From a virus, in IMG/VR virus record IMGVR_UViG_3300035701_000034, positions 1 through 60,540 of that record: 60,540 bases of DNA; one strand, given 5' to 3'. The notes under the pieces are model-generated. The model worked only from the letters and a program-made list of their open reading frames with translations, did not search any database and was not told the DNA's origin. Both the position numbers and the translations under genes were made by a program. This document shows, one piece after another, positions 9,801-18,065 of the stretch. The stretch's first letter is position 1. Each line of letters opens with the position of its first letter.

Positions 9801-10597
9801 AACAAAAATTTACATATAGAAGAGGTGTCAATTTCGATCCATCATTAAAATATTATGGTAATGATGGTTCTGAATTTAAAAAAAGAGTTCCAACTGCAAC
9901 AATAGATTTTTTGTGGAGTGGTTTAACTTGTGTCGTTGTTGGGACACCATCTACAACTACTGCACCCGCAACTACTGCACCTGCAACTACTGCACCTGCA
10001 ACTACTGCACCTGCAACTACTGCACCTGTAACTACTGCACCACCACCACGAATTACATATTACGGATATTTCTTAAATGGGTTACCTAATACATGGAGTT
10101 TTGATTTTAATGATGGTGGTGGATCACATATTACACAAAGTTTAACACTTGCACCTGATTCATTTACAGGTAATGCAATACTTCATGGTAGTAGTTTTAC
10201 AGGAACTATCACAAAATTGACTAATGGTGGGTTGGTTGAATATGGACTTACTACTACATTTTATAAAAACGGTATTTTCTTTCATCAGACCAATAGAAGT
10301 GCAGGTGCTTCGGCTACTGATACTGCTACTTTTACTACTTTAGTTAATGGTGATGTTATTAGTATTGAAGTTTATGAAAATTTACCACCACCACCAGCAC
10401 CAAATTGTTTAACATATCATGCAGTTAATAATAGTGATATTATTGCTTTTGTATTTGAATATCAAGATTGCTTAGGATTTACTCAAACTAGCAATATTCC
10501 TGCTGGAGGTAATAGTGTTTTTTGTGCTTATGAAGGTTCATTTGTTGCTGGAACTGGAACTGGATCAATAAATGTAATACCCAATGTTTTTTGTTAA
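6809..10597 (+). CDS. giant baseplate/tail protein with adhesin-like C-terminus
   Basis: A 1262-residue protein starting at TTG (6809). Residues about 310-480 contain a helical segment resembling P2 gpI-type tail proteins (ELWRRILINTNHLFKSKGTREAMKSILLMVGI). Residues 500-1020 are beta-rich modules, repeating an IxVNGxxL pattern. Residues 1049-1077 are five to six copies of a TTAPA repeat. After that comes a roughly 120-residue beta module ending YENLPPPP, and a terminal module with paired Cys (NNSDI...EYQDC) that recurs in the gene at 14660. The front part probably anchors in the baseplate and the tail end probably contacts the host or is displayed. Confidence 0.8.
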   Translation: MAKVKTINRRQGSDLIGANFRNAASETIFTFGRFTVDTNFSSRKVRNYSNELSSFVTPITLQTLNISKEDSDQIFNFNQNVVLNINKSDLTSYARFGSMSEILRVSIENIIIQFPSSIYVTYQISSFSNLMSVTNYFYDITKDSSVLTIPYPALVNKFGIVLNQFNNQLPQNDPLRNLNIAFPEYVLWREENSTGHTFEILGYTGYTATYQYINLSIKGNPFPELSGSTQGKFNYHIKPKPIHYNRFKKNLSTLESYIINDKIAKGYKTEFQTPTELEDGSVSYNNQIIIWPSADGYNIDISGYDYDVFLNLLGGIGQLYDQFKSDLIARLLVPESLLKNDLTEDSKLQKLLRLYGTTFDNIKVFIDALVTINKLSYNKNKNIPDILVKNLAKTLGWEGVTLVQEDDLLESFFSTEDKKSTDLLPPEVDVELWRRILINTNHLFKSKGTREAMKSILLMVGIPEPFIDITEYVYTVKGKIDPNTVTISLADLPCASLPYNSSGYPIAPKENKFYYFQVSGNTDSGQAYLDVFRTVGFNLNRVIDNKKSWVYGGSVARIDATTPTYLQEDSALIINTKEVDVSLDIARGIEYDMYSYNVKHNFPLSSTGVTKPFLYINIPFTYGSSASIFTVPEVPQGDIQVSFNGVTLVKGFTSGDVNADYHINTLNTKEVILNSSTAQSYTNGFKDIITLTYAKDQQSGGTYSQIQYIVTKVTTNPDGIVIPIIDTTLGEIQLVVNGVTMTKSNSLFTGDYIINPANPHEILVVNNDLKNYLIAHPVVVISYIKSNVFEPVLKKSEVHRIDSFSGTKFFYNSGIGKYVYVLDYEPPSVVAVKIIVNGITLQNGSDFILNSSNKRQVLFNTTALNLGYIINAFYVTDDGSISNPINFGNFILPNISQISFLQYLDIINNRLINVKNRKTLSDHNGGLYPTVERLYDEYLKRGYAVNPLLVSNAYTFGNVYPFMKKFNSFFHKFIEELLGSTIILKKGGILIRNTAFTKQKFTYRRGVNFDPSLKYYGNDGSEFKKRVPTATIDFLWSGLTCVVVGTPSTTTAPATTAPATTAPATTAPATTAPVTTAPPPRITYYGYFLNGLPNTWSFDFNDGGGSHITQSLTLAPDSFTGNAILHGSSFTGTITKLTNGGLVEYGLTTTFYKNGIFFHQTNRSAGASATDTATFTTLVNGDVISIEVYENLPPPPAPNCLTYHAVNNSDIIAFVFEYQDCLGFTQTSNIPAGGNSVFCAYEGSFVAGTGTGSINVIPNVFC
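9956..10040 (+). repeat. 15-bp tandem repeat encoding TTAPA linker
   Basis: Five full copies of a 15-bp unit (actactgcacctgca, minor variants) and one partial copy. Each encodes Thr-Thr-Ala-Pro-Ala, giving a mucin-like linker between the structural body and the C-terminal adhesin modules. Copy number is likely to vary by replication slippage. Confidence 0.9.
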
Positions 10598-10624
10598 TTA
10601 TATTATATGAATTATTAAAATAAA

Positions 10625-12046
10625 ATGGCAGTATCTGGAGAATATAGAAAACAAACAATAAAAAAGACATTAACAATTAATGGCGTTAATTTCTATGGAA
10701 ATTCATATGTGAATAAAACTATAACACTTAAAGATATTAGAAATTCTTTTAGTGGGATTACAACTACAGGAAATATTCATGTTTCATATCCATCGATTAC
10801 GAATAGCGTGTTTGCGACATTATCTTCTGTAGAATACGTAACAAGAAGAGATGCTTTGCTTAGTATTGAACCAGATATGACATCATCACAATTATCAGTA
10901 ATGAAATCTAGTTCTACTGGAGTCGATCTTGTGGCATGTCCTATTATTGCAGTATCAACAACTCAACCCATAACAACAGCAGCAGTAACAACAGCAGCAG
11001 TAACAACTGCAACACCAACAACCGCAGTACCAATAACATTTTGGGCTTTCGGTTTAGGTGGGAAAGTTTTTAAAACAATAAATGGAGGTGTTACATGGGT
11101 GGATAAATCAATATCTTCTGGTGTTGACCCAAATATTAATAGTCTTGTTGTTGTATATAACGGATGTTTCTGTGGCAATGTGGGGTACTTATTAGCTATA
11201 ACTAATTCTCCTACTGTTTTAGTTAAATTATATAAAACTATTGATGGTGGTGATAGTTGGGTTAGTCTTACTGTACCTAGTCAAAATGTTGTTTCTTTAA
11301 TAACTATTGATGCTAATAATGTTATTTTAGGTACGTATTTTACTGAAACCGTAGTATATAAATCAAGTAATGGAGGTAATTTATTTACATCAACATTTAA
11401 GGGTGGTATCAGCTTTACTAATTATAGAATGGATTTTGCAACATCATCAACGGGATATTCAACTGATGTATTTCCAAATAATAGTATACGTGTTGCAAAA
11501 ACAACAAATGGTGGTTCTTTTATAGATGTTACACCACCGCTATTAACTTCATTTGTTATGGATGTATCATTTGTTGGTGATGTTGGATATATAGCTAATG
11601 AAAATAACGTATGGAAAACAAGTAATGGTGGATCATCTTGGAATAAATTAGGATATATTTTACCGGGAAATAATCCAGCTACTCCAGATAATATTAATAG
11701 TATATACGTTTATTTCATAAAACAATTAAATAATGGTGTTGTTATTGCTGCGGGAATAAATAATAGTGCAACAGCAATTAAAATAGCAAGATCAGTTGAT
11801 GGTGGATTAAATTGGGTAACATCATCATTTGGCATAGCTGATGGATACTCATCCACAAATTATTATGCTACTCAATTAGATTTTTATGATAATAATAACG
11901 GTATATTAGTATTATCTAATGCTGGTACTAGTAGTTCTGGTGGTGTATTAAGAACTAGTGACGGTGGATTGAATTGGAGTTTATCACAGACTGGTTCTGC
12001 AACACCTTTGAAAGCAATATCACGTTCAAGAGCACCAATACTTTAA
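10625..12046 (+). CDS. tail fibre protein with Asp-box beta-propeller
   Basis: A 473-residue protein in three parts. Residues 1-113 form a short virion-attachment-like domain. Residues 116-136 are a TTAAV-type linker. The rest is a beta-propeller with about seven Asp-box/BNR-like motifs of the form S.DGG..W: TINGGVTW, TIDGGDSW, SSNGGNLF, TTNGGSFI, TSNGGSSW, SVDGGLNW and TSDGGLNW. Such propellers occur in sialidases and in YCF48-like proteins; no catalytic residues can be assigned, so carbohydrate binding is a reasonable guess. It follows the giant tail gene by 27 bp and is followed by glycosyltransferases after 1 bp. Confidence 0.8.
   Translation: MAVSGEYRKQTIKKTLTINGVNFYGNSYVNKTITLKDIRNSFSGITTTGNIHVSYPSITNSVFATLSSVEYVTRRDALLSIEPDMTSSQLSVMKSSSTGVDLVACPIIAVSTTQPITTAAVTTAAVTTATPTTAVPITFWAFGLGGKVFKTINGGVTWVDKSISSGVDPNINSLVVVYNGCFCGNVGYLLAITNSPTVLVKLYKTIDGGDSWVSLTVPSQNVVSLITIDANNVILGTYFTETVVYKSSNGGNLFTSTFKGGISFTNYRMDFATSSTGYSTDVFPNNSIRVAKTTNGGSFIDVTPPLLTSFVMDVSFVGDVGYIANENNVWKTSNGGSSWNKLGYILPGNNPATPDNINSIYVYFIKQLNNGVVIAAGINNSATAIKIARSVDGGLNWVTSSFGIADGYSSTNYYATQLDFYDNNNGILVLSNAGTSSSGGVLRTSDGGLNWSLSQTGSATPLKAISRSRAPIL
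10972..11031 (+). repeat. degenerate 15-bp repeat encoding T/A/V linker
   Basis: Two exact 15-bp units (aacaacagcagcagt) and two diverged ones encode a Thr/Ala/Val/Pro linker between the N-terminal domain and the propeller. It is the same kind of linker as at 9956 and 16256 but with different codons. Confidence 0.8.
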
Positions 12047-12047
12047 T

Positions 12048-12944
12048 ATGAAATTTTTATCCGCACAATCTGATAATGATTACCATATATGGCAGTTACA
12101 AGTACAGATGTTCAATTTTAGAAAATTTGGAATTGAAGATAAGGCAATTATATTACTTGGATATAATGTAAAAATAGGTGTTAGTGTTAAAGCACTTGAA
12201 TTTAAAGATAATACAAGTGCTATGGTTATTTTCTTACCTGATGAAAGAGACTTGTCTGATAGATTGTATACACAAAGTATTAGACCTCATTTAATTAAAC
12301 AATTATATTTACACCATCCCCATTTATTGGAAAACAGGACTATATTAATACATGATTGTCAAATTCTTTTTACCAAATTACCGAGTGTAAAGAAGTTAAT
12401 TACAAAAAGAAAAATTTATGTTAGTCAATTTCATGTTGACCCGATTGATCAAAGATTATTAAAAGAGATGTATAAAATGGTGGGAATATCATCATCGAGA
12501 GTGGATAAAAATAAGAACTTAATTGGTGGTATTCAATATTTATTCAATTCTTCTCTCAATTTTTCATATGATTTTTGGAATAAAATAGAAAATGATTCAA
12601 ACAGTTTATATAAATTGATGCTTGTAAATAGCGAACGAGTTAATCCTTCTTGGTCTGCGGAAATATGGGCTATGTTATGGAATATTTGGTTGGTTGGTAT
12701 TGATACTGAGATAAATAGTGAATTATCTTTTACGACCGGAAATACTCCAATCGAAGAATTAGAAAATAAGAACATATATTATAATGATGATCCGTTAGAA
12801 GATCAAACAAAAAAAATATTTAAAAGAAAAGATTATATTAAAGAAACACCCTTTTCGAGTGATTTATCATATGTTGATCCTTTATTTTGTTCTTCATTTT
12901 ATGCAAAAGAAATAATTGAAACTGGTAATTATTTAAATTTATGA
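12048..12944 (+). CDS. glycosyltransferase-like protein, probably inactive paralogue
   Basis: This 298-residue protein aligns along its length with the N-terminal domain of the next gene product: MKFLSAQSDNDYHIWQLQVQ versus MKFISAQPDSMYFIWQLELQ, then FL/IPD.RD, IRPH, and SWSAEIWAMLW versus SWTADMWALLW. The position of the metal-binding D-x-D in the partner (DSD) is D-C-Q here (residues 103-105), so catalysis may be lost. The (Y/F)xWQ start and (A/S)E(M/I)W region remind me of plant peptidyl Ser/Hyp O-glycosyltransferases. It lies 1 bp after a fibre gene and overlaps the next gene by 4 bp. Confidence 0.65.
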   Translation: MKFLSAQSDNDYHIWQLQVQMFNFRKFGIEDKAIILLGYNVKIGVSVKALEFKDNTSAMVIFLPDERDLSDRLYTQSIRPHLIKQLYLHHPHLLENRTILIHDCQILFTKLPSVKKLITKRKIYVSQFHVDPIDQRLLKEMYKMVGISSSRVDKNKNLIGGIQYLFNSSLNFSYDFWNKIENDSNSLYKLMLVNSERVNPSWSAEIWAMLWNIWLVGIDTEINSELSFTTGNTPIEELENKNIYYNDDPLEDQTKKIFKRKDYIKETPFSSDLSYVDPLFCSSFYAKEIIETGNYLNL

Positions 12945-14653
12945 AATTTATATCTGCACAACCAGATTCTATGTATTTCATTTGGCAATTAGAACTGCAG
13001 ATGTATAATTTTAGAAATTTGGGTATTGAAAAAGATGCTATAATATTATTCTCTTTTAATGAAGAAGAGGGAATTAACCCCAATGCACTGAAATTTAGTT
13101 ATGAAACAGATGCTGTTGTTATTTTTATTCCTGATAAAAGAGATAGTTCTTTAAAAAATTACATATCGACAATTAGACCACATATTTTAAAATCATTTTT
13201 TGAATTATATGCCTCTCAAATAAGTCATGGGCATGATATTTTTTATCATGACTCGGATATATTATTTCGTTTATTACCTGATTTTAAGGTTCTTTCAAAT
13301 GAAGGAAAAATAGCATTAAGTGATACAATATCATACATAGGCTCTGCATATATAAAAAGTAAGGGAGAGGGATTGCTAGAAGAAATGTGTGCATCAATTA
13401 ATATTGATCCAATTTTAGTTGAAAAAAATAACGATAATTCTGGTGGTGCTCAATATTTCATACCTAAAAATATTCCATTGACATATTCCTTTTGGGATAA
13501 AGTAGAAAAGGATTCTCAAACATTATATACATTGATGAATGATACATCTTCTAAATATAATCCTTCCCATCCCATTCAATCATGGACTGCGGATATGTGG
13601 GCATTATTATGGAGTTTTTGGAATTTAGGTTATGAAACAGCTATAAGTAAAGAGTTGAGTTTTTCGTGGCCAACATATGATATTGGTGAATGGGAGAAAC
13701 ATAACATATATCACAATGCTGGTGTTACTCCAGATAGAAAGGATTTATTTTATAAAGGTGCGTATACGACAACTTCACCAATTAATTTATTACATAAAAA
13801 CGTAAATGATAAATTTTGTTCATTCAAGTATGTTGAAGTTATGAAGAATTTTTCAAAGGAAAAGTTTAAAACAGAAAAAATCTCATGTATCATGTGTACA
13901 TACGGTAGATTTAATATGGTTGAAAGAAGTTTATCTTTTTTCATGAATCAAGATTTTTTAAATAAAGAATTGATCATATTTAATACTGCAGAAAAACATC
14001 TTGAATTAGATAAATCTTTAATGAATGAAAATATCATTATAGTTAATAATAGCATCTCATATATTACTGGGTTACCATATACTAATGTTGGGGATGTTAG
14101 AAGAGATGCATTAACACATGCAAATGGAGCAATATATTCTTGTTGGGATGATGATGATTTTTTTATGCCATATCATTTATCTCAATCATATGCTAACCTT
14201 ATTGGTTCGAATAAAAAAGCATGGAAACCAAAATATTCACTATGGAGTCAGGATGGTGGACGAACATTTAAAAGAGACCGTAACAATTTTGAGGCAAGTA
14301 TTTTAGTTTATATTGATTATTTGTTTTTCGAAGAAAAAACTGGTGATGAACATATTGGGTGGTTATACAAATTACAAGATGAAGGTCAATTAGATGAGAG
14401 TGTTGATGTTCAACCCTTGGAATCATATTGTTATGTTTGGGGTGATATACTAGCACCACACAAACAGTCTGCTCAAATTACTGACCCTAATAATTTTAAT
14501 AATCATAAAATACATTCAATTGATTTTGGTGAAAGGGCATTAACACATATTGATGTGTCTAACTATTATTACAATGTTTGGTCATTTGAAAAGAAAGACC
14601 TTGTATACGAGAAACTCAAAATATATATTTCAAAGTATTTATCATTAAATTGA
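12941..14653 (+). CDS. two-domain glycosyltransferase
   Basis: A 570-residue fusion. Residues 1-290 resemble peptidyl O-glycosyltransferase-type domains (YFIWQ near the start, HDSDILF with D-x-D at about 104-106, GGAQYF, then SWTADMWALLWSF). Residues about 310-570 form a GT-A/GT2-like domain (ISCIMCTYGRFNMVERSL, then DVRRDALTHANGAIYSCWDDDD, acidic motif at about 403-406, and a later His). The first domain is paralogous to the upstream gene. Its place inside the fibre operon, next to Thr-rich linkers, suggests it glycosylates virion proteins; sugar and acceptor are unknown. Confidence 0.75.
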   Translation: MKFISAQPDSMYFIWQLELQMYNFRNLGIEKDAIILFSFNEEEGINPNALKFSYETDAVVIFIPDKRDSSLKNYISTIRPHILKSFFELYASQISHGHDIFYHDSDILFRLLPDFKVLSNEGKIALSDTISYIGSAYIKSKGEGLLEEMCASINIDPILVEKNNDNSGGAQYFIPKNIPLTYSFWDKVEKDSQTLYTLMNDTSSKYNPSHPIQSWTADMWALLWSFWNLGYETAISKELSFSWPTYDIGEWEKHNIYHNAGVTPDRKDLFYKGAYTTTSPINLLHKNVNDKFCSFKYVEVMKNFSKEKFKTEKISCIMCTYGRFNMVERSLSFFMNQDFLNKELIIFNTAEKHLELDKSLMNENIIIVNNSISYITGLPYTNVGDVRRDALTHANGAIYSCWDDDDFFMPYHLSQSYANLIGSNKKAWKPKYSLWSQDGGRTFKRDRNNFEASILVYIDYLFFEEKTGDEHIGWLYKLQDEGQLDESVDVQPLESYCYVWGDILAPHKQSAQITDPNNFNNHKIHSIDFGERALTHIDVSNYYYNVWSFEKKDLVYEKLKIYISKYLSLN

Positions 14654-14659
14654 TCTTAA

Positions 14660-17158
14660 ATGTCATTTATTCTTAAAAATAATCCAACAATTATCAATAT
14701 AAAGCTGACTAGTGTCGGAAGACAATTGCTTTCCAAAGGTAAATTGAATATGACTAAATGGGCTATTGGTGATAGTGAAATTGATTATTCTTTTAGTAAG
14801 AAAATATCTTTTGATCCATTTATGGAGAATATTTTAAGACCTAAAGATCAAAATCCAAAATTTTCATCATTTATTCTACAAAACGGTACTGATTTAAATA
14901 GTAAATATACTTCTCTTCCAACGGTTGTATCTAACACTAATGTGGTTGCTAATACAGCAACTCTTAGAGGATTTTTCACTAAAGATACTACTAAATTATT
15001 GGTCGATGCATTAAGAATGAAGCAAGCTGATATGCAAGTCTTTATATCAACACTTACAGGTGGTACTATCTTAAAAATAAGAAAATCACCAACATATCTT
15101 TCAAATCCAACAGAACCAATTGTTGGAGATTATATATTAGTCAGATGGGCAAACCCATTAATTCTTGGTGGTACTGTAACTCCAAGTCTTGTTTTAGCAA
15201 CACCACATATTTGGTATAAAATTGAATCTATACGATCTGGAAAATTAAGTACAGATAATTTGATCATTGGTGTAGATAAACAACTACCTAATTTCGGTGC
15301 ACTTGGCGGTACTATCGCTTCTGGTGTATTTTTATATCCAAATAGTAATAATAGATCGGTAAGTGGTGATTCGATTCAATCGTATTATAGCACACCATAT
15401 GTTTCTGATTTTATTAGTGATAGTGTTATTTCGTTTTTTGAAAATTGTATATGTCCAGTAAGAGATGTACCAGTTTGGAATATGTCAATAGTATTCACAG
15501 AAGAAATTGCGGGTGTTAAATCAACAGATAGAAATATTTCTCAATATTATACAAAGGGATATGGTGGTTTTGTACAATACATTGAAAGAATTTCACCGAA
15601 AGTGAAAAATGTTGGTATTATTCATTTCACTAATAGTTCACCATCTAATCATTATGGTGAGGGGTTTTTATTGAAAACACCAATACTTGACTTACCTACA
15701 ATTATGTGGCATCATGAAACTGGTGGTACAATGGGGTTAAGATTAACTTCTTACGGTTCTGAAAAAATTTTAGATACTTTAAATATTGTTTATTATGATT
15801 TAGCCGATAAATACGGAAATATTGTTGGTAAGATTTTTAACGATTTAAAAATTTTCTTGATTGAAGATCAAGAATTGTTGTTTGCAATGTCATATAAAAG
15901 CAATAGAAGCTGGACTTTACCAAGACCAAGTGCTGGATTTAATCTTCAATTGAACAACTGTAGTGGTGTTTGTTTATTAAAACCACCAACAATTATAAAA
16001 ACACAAGAAACATCTTTTGGTGCAAAAAATGCAACAATAACCATTACTCCGAATGGTGGTCAGGGAGATATTTTCTATTCTATTGACGGTGGATTGACAT
16101 ATAAAACCACACCAACATTTACTGGATTAGGTTCTGGTACTTATAATGTTGTTGTATTAGACACCGTTATTCAAAATTGTAGTATATCAACTGTAGTAAC
16201 GATTGCAGCAGTAACAACAACTCAACCACCAATTACAACAATAGCAGGAACAACTGCAGTAGCGACAACTGCAGCAGTAACAACTGCAGCAGTAACAACT
16301 GCAGCAGTAACAACTGCAGCAGTAACAACTCTAGCAGTGACAACACCAGCACCAACATTTTTAGTTGCTGGAAAATTCTTAAATGGATTACCTAATTCAT
16401 GGAAATTTAATTTCAATGATTTCGGAGGATCAGTACAAACAAATATTTTAACTACGGCTCCTAGTCAATTTGGTAATATCACAAAAACTCTACATGGAAA
16501 TACTGTTAATGGTACTGTAACCAAATTGACTAATGGTGGATTGGTTGAAAACGGTCTTACAGTCACATTCTATAAAAACGGTATTTTTGTGGGTCAATCA
16601 TCAGGTCTTGTTGATGGTAGTGCTGGAATTGCTGCATTTAATTTTACAGCATTTAATGGTGATGTACTTTCTATGGAAGTTTATGAAAACTTACCACCAC
16701 CACCACCACCACCTTGTATAGCATATGACTTTGTAAATAACAGCGACATTTCTACTATGACTGTACAGTATCAAGATTGTGCTGGATTTACAACTACTCT
16801 CGTCATATTAGCAGGTGGTTTAGCATCAGGTATTTGTTGTTTAGTAGGTTCAATATCGATTGTTGATGGTGCAGGAACTATAACTGAAAACCCAACTCTT
16901 CAATTCTTATGTAATGGTACAACAACAACTGCAGCACCAGTAACAACCTTACCACCACCACCAGCCTTGGGTTGTGATCAGTATCGTATTGTGGAAAATA
17001 GCGATTCTAATCCTTTATTAATACAATATTTGGATTGCTTTGGTGGTACACAAAATTTCACAATTAATCCGGGTGGAACAATTACATTATGTGCACAGAC
17101 TGATACTATAATATTTATTTCTGGAACAGGTGGAATAACTCTTTTAGCAGCATGTTAA
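14660..17158 (+). CDS. tail fibre/adhesin with SprB-like and Thr-rich regions
   Basis: An 832-residue protein. The N-terminal part (LTSVGRQLLSKGKLNMTKWAIGDSE) has the character of a fibre-attachment domain, and residues to about 440 are beta-rich. Residues about 450-515 (ITPNGGQGDIFYSIDGG, then GSGTYNVVVLDT) resemble SprB repeats of Bacteroidota gliding adhesins. Residues 521-561 are a TTAAV linker. Residues 568-685 are homologous to the C-terminal module of the gene at 6809, followed by two copies of a Cys-containing NSD...YxDC module separated by another T/A/P linker. A receptor-binding role is likely. Confidence 0.75.
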   Translation: MSFILKNNPTIINIKLTSVGRQLLSKGKLNMTKWAIGDSEIDYSFSKKISFDPFMENILRPKDQNPKFSSFILQNGTDLNSKYTSLPTVVSNTNVVANTATLRGFFTKDTTKLLVDALRMKQADMQVFISTLTGGTILKIRKSPTYLSNPTEPIVGDYILVRWANPLILGGTVTPSLVLATPHIWYKIESIRSGKLSTDNLIIGVDKQLPNFGALGGTIASGVFLYPNSNNRSVSGDSIQSYYSTPYVSDFISDSVISFFENCICPVRDVPVWNMSIVFTEEIAGVKSTDRNISQYYTKGYGGFVQYIERISPKVKNVGIIHFTNSSPSNHYGEGFLLKTPILDLPTIMWHHETGGTMGLRLTSYGSEKILDTLNIVYYDLADKYGNIVGKIFNDLKIFLIEDQELLFAMSYKSNRSWTLPRPSAGFNLQLNNCSGVCLLKPPTIIKTQETSFGAKNATITITPNGGQGDIFYSIDGGLTYKTTPTFTGLGSGTYNVVVLDTVIQNCSISTVVTIAAVTTTQPPITTIAGTTAVATTAAVTTAAVTTAAVTTAAVTTLAVTTPAPTFLVAGKFLNGLPNSWKFNFNDFGGSVQTNILTTAPSQFGNITKTLHGNTVNGTVTKLTNGGLVENGLTVTFYKNGIFVGQSSGLVDGSAGIAAFNFTAFNGDVLSMEVYENLPPPPPPPCIAYDFVNNSDISTMTVQYQDCAGFTTTLVILAGGLASGICCLVGSISIVDGAGTITENPTLQFLCNGTTTTAAPVTTLPPPPALGCDQYRIVENSDSNPLLIQYLDCFGGTQNFTINPGGTITLCAQTDTIIFISGTGGITLLAAC
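16256..16344 (+). repeat. 15-bp tandem repeat encoding TTAAV linker
   Basis: Four exact copies of gcagcagtaacaact at 16271-16330 flanked by diverged copies. They encode a Thr-Thr-Ala-Ala-Val linker. Exact identity of four copies indicates recent expansion or homogenisation. Confidence 0.9.
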
Positions 17159-17173
17159 TAAAAAAATAGAAAT

Positions 17174-17953
17174 ATGGCAGGAGTAACGACATTTGTAACA
17201 TATTTATTTCAATCTACACCGATAACAGGTAGTAGCACACAACCATTTCAATACGGAAAATCATTGGGATATTCTACAGCTATTCACTGTAATTATATTC
17301 AAAAATTAGAATCTACTAATTTAGCTAATAAGAGTGTTTCAGTAATAATGCCAAATAGTACGGCATTTCCGTTCTTAAGAACCTCAAGCCAAATTAATAC
17401 AAGTCAAATAGGTATTGGTTGGAGTGCAAGGAGATTATATGTTCTTGTTCAATTTGTTACTGAAACTGGAGATACTGTAAGTCCTGTTGGTTCTAAATGG
17501 AAGATAGTTGATGTCACTAATCAGTTAAATGGATATAATATTTTTTCTGGTACAACAATACCACCACAAGCTTTTGATGTTGATACAATTATTAATATCC
17601 CTGTTAATGTGATCAATGTAGCACAAAATTACAATTTGGACTATTTAAAATATCCATCATCATTATCAGTTGATGATAATAGATTAGCATTTGGGGAAGA
17701 ATCATTCTTTTTTGGTAATATTCAAACTGACATTAAGGCTGTTGCATATACTACTGATATTTCAATATTATTACCGTTGAATCAATATAATTCTACTACA
17801 AATCCTACGTGGGATGCTTTAACACCAATTCAAATTTCTGAGGTTGGATTATTTGATGACAATAATAATCAAATTGCTGTAGGTAAACTGAATTACCCAA
17901 TATCTAAAGATTCAACAATTTTTAGAACAGTTGAATTTAGTATTGATTTTTAA
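17174..17953 (+). CDS. virion structural protein, fibre- or baseplate-associated
   Basis: A 259-residue beta-rich protein without signal peptide or membrane segment. It has patches reminiscent of T4-type fibre-associated proteins (a Gly/Trp-rich IGIGWSARRLYVLVQF strand pair, EVGLFDDNNNQIAVGKL near the C-terminus, a pattern also seen in phage tail-collar domains). It is the last gene of the fibre operon, 15 bp after the adhesin, and is followed by a weak hairpin. Function is inferred from location and composition. Confidence 0.7.
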   Translation: MAGVTTFVTYLFQSTPITGSSTQPFQYGKSLGYSTAIHCNYIQKLESTNLANKSVSVIMPNSTAFPFLRTSSQINTSQIGIGWSARRLYVLVQFVTETGDTVSPVGSKWKIVDVTNQLNGYNIFSGTTIPPQAFDVDTIINIPVNVINVAQNYNLDYLKYPSSLSVDDNRLAFGEESFFFGNIQTDIKAVAYTTDISILLPLNQYNSTTNPTWDALTPIQISEVGLFDDNNNQIAVGKLNYPISKDSTIFRTVEFSIDF

Positions 17954-17980
17954 CCCAAATTTCACTCAAAAATATAATGG

Positions 17981-18005
17981 TTGATTAGTAGAAATAATCG
18001 ATTTT
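17981..18005 (+). terminator. weak hairpin, possible terminator
   Basis: TTGATTA pairs with TAATCGA (one G-T pair) around a seven-base loop, followed by TTTTC. It lies 28 bp after the end of the fibre operon. The stem is short, so termination is uncertain. Confidence 0.4.
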
Positions 18006-18039
18006 CTTATAAAATTTTACTCTTTTTTAGAATTTTTTA

Positions 18040-18055
18040 GTATTTATTATAAATA
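18040..18055 (+). promoter_or_regulatory. putative late promoter element, palindromic
   Basis: GTATTTATTATAAATA contains the GTATTTAT element and, on the same strand, TATAAATA, which equals the T4 late consensus. The element begins about 25 bp before the ATG at 18066. Confidence 0.55.
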
Positions 18056-18065
18056 TACTAAAAAA

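Noticed and set aside
9956-10040. Short regular repeats as a CRISPR-like array
   Set aside because: The repeats are contiguous 15-mers without spacers and encode a linker in frame.
10211-16560. Template/variable-repeat pair of a diversity-generating retroelement
   Set aside because: The similar segments differ at all base types and no reverse transcriptase is present in the window.
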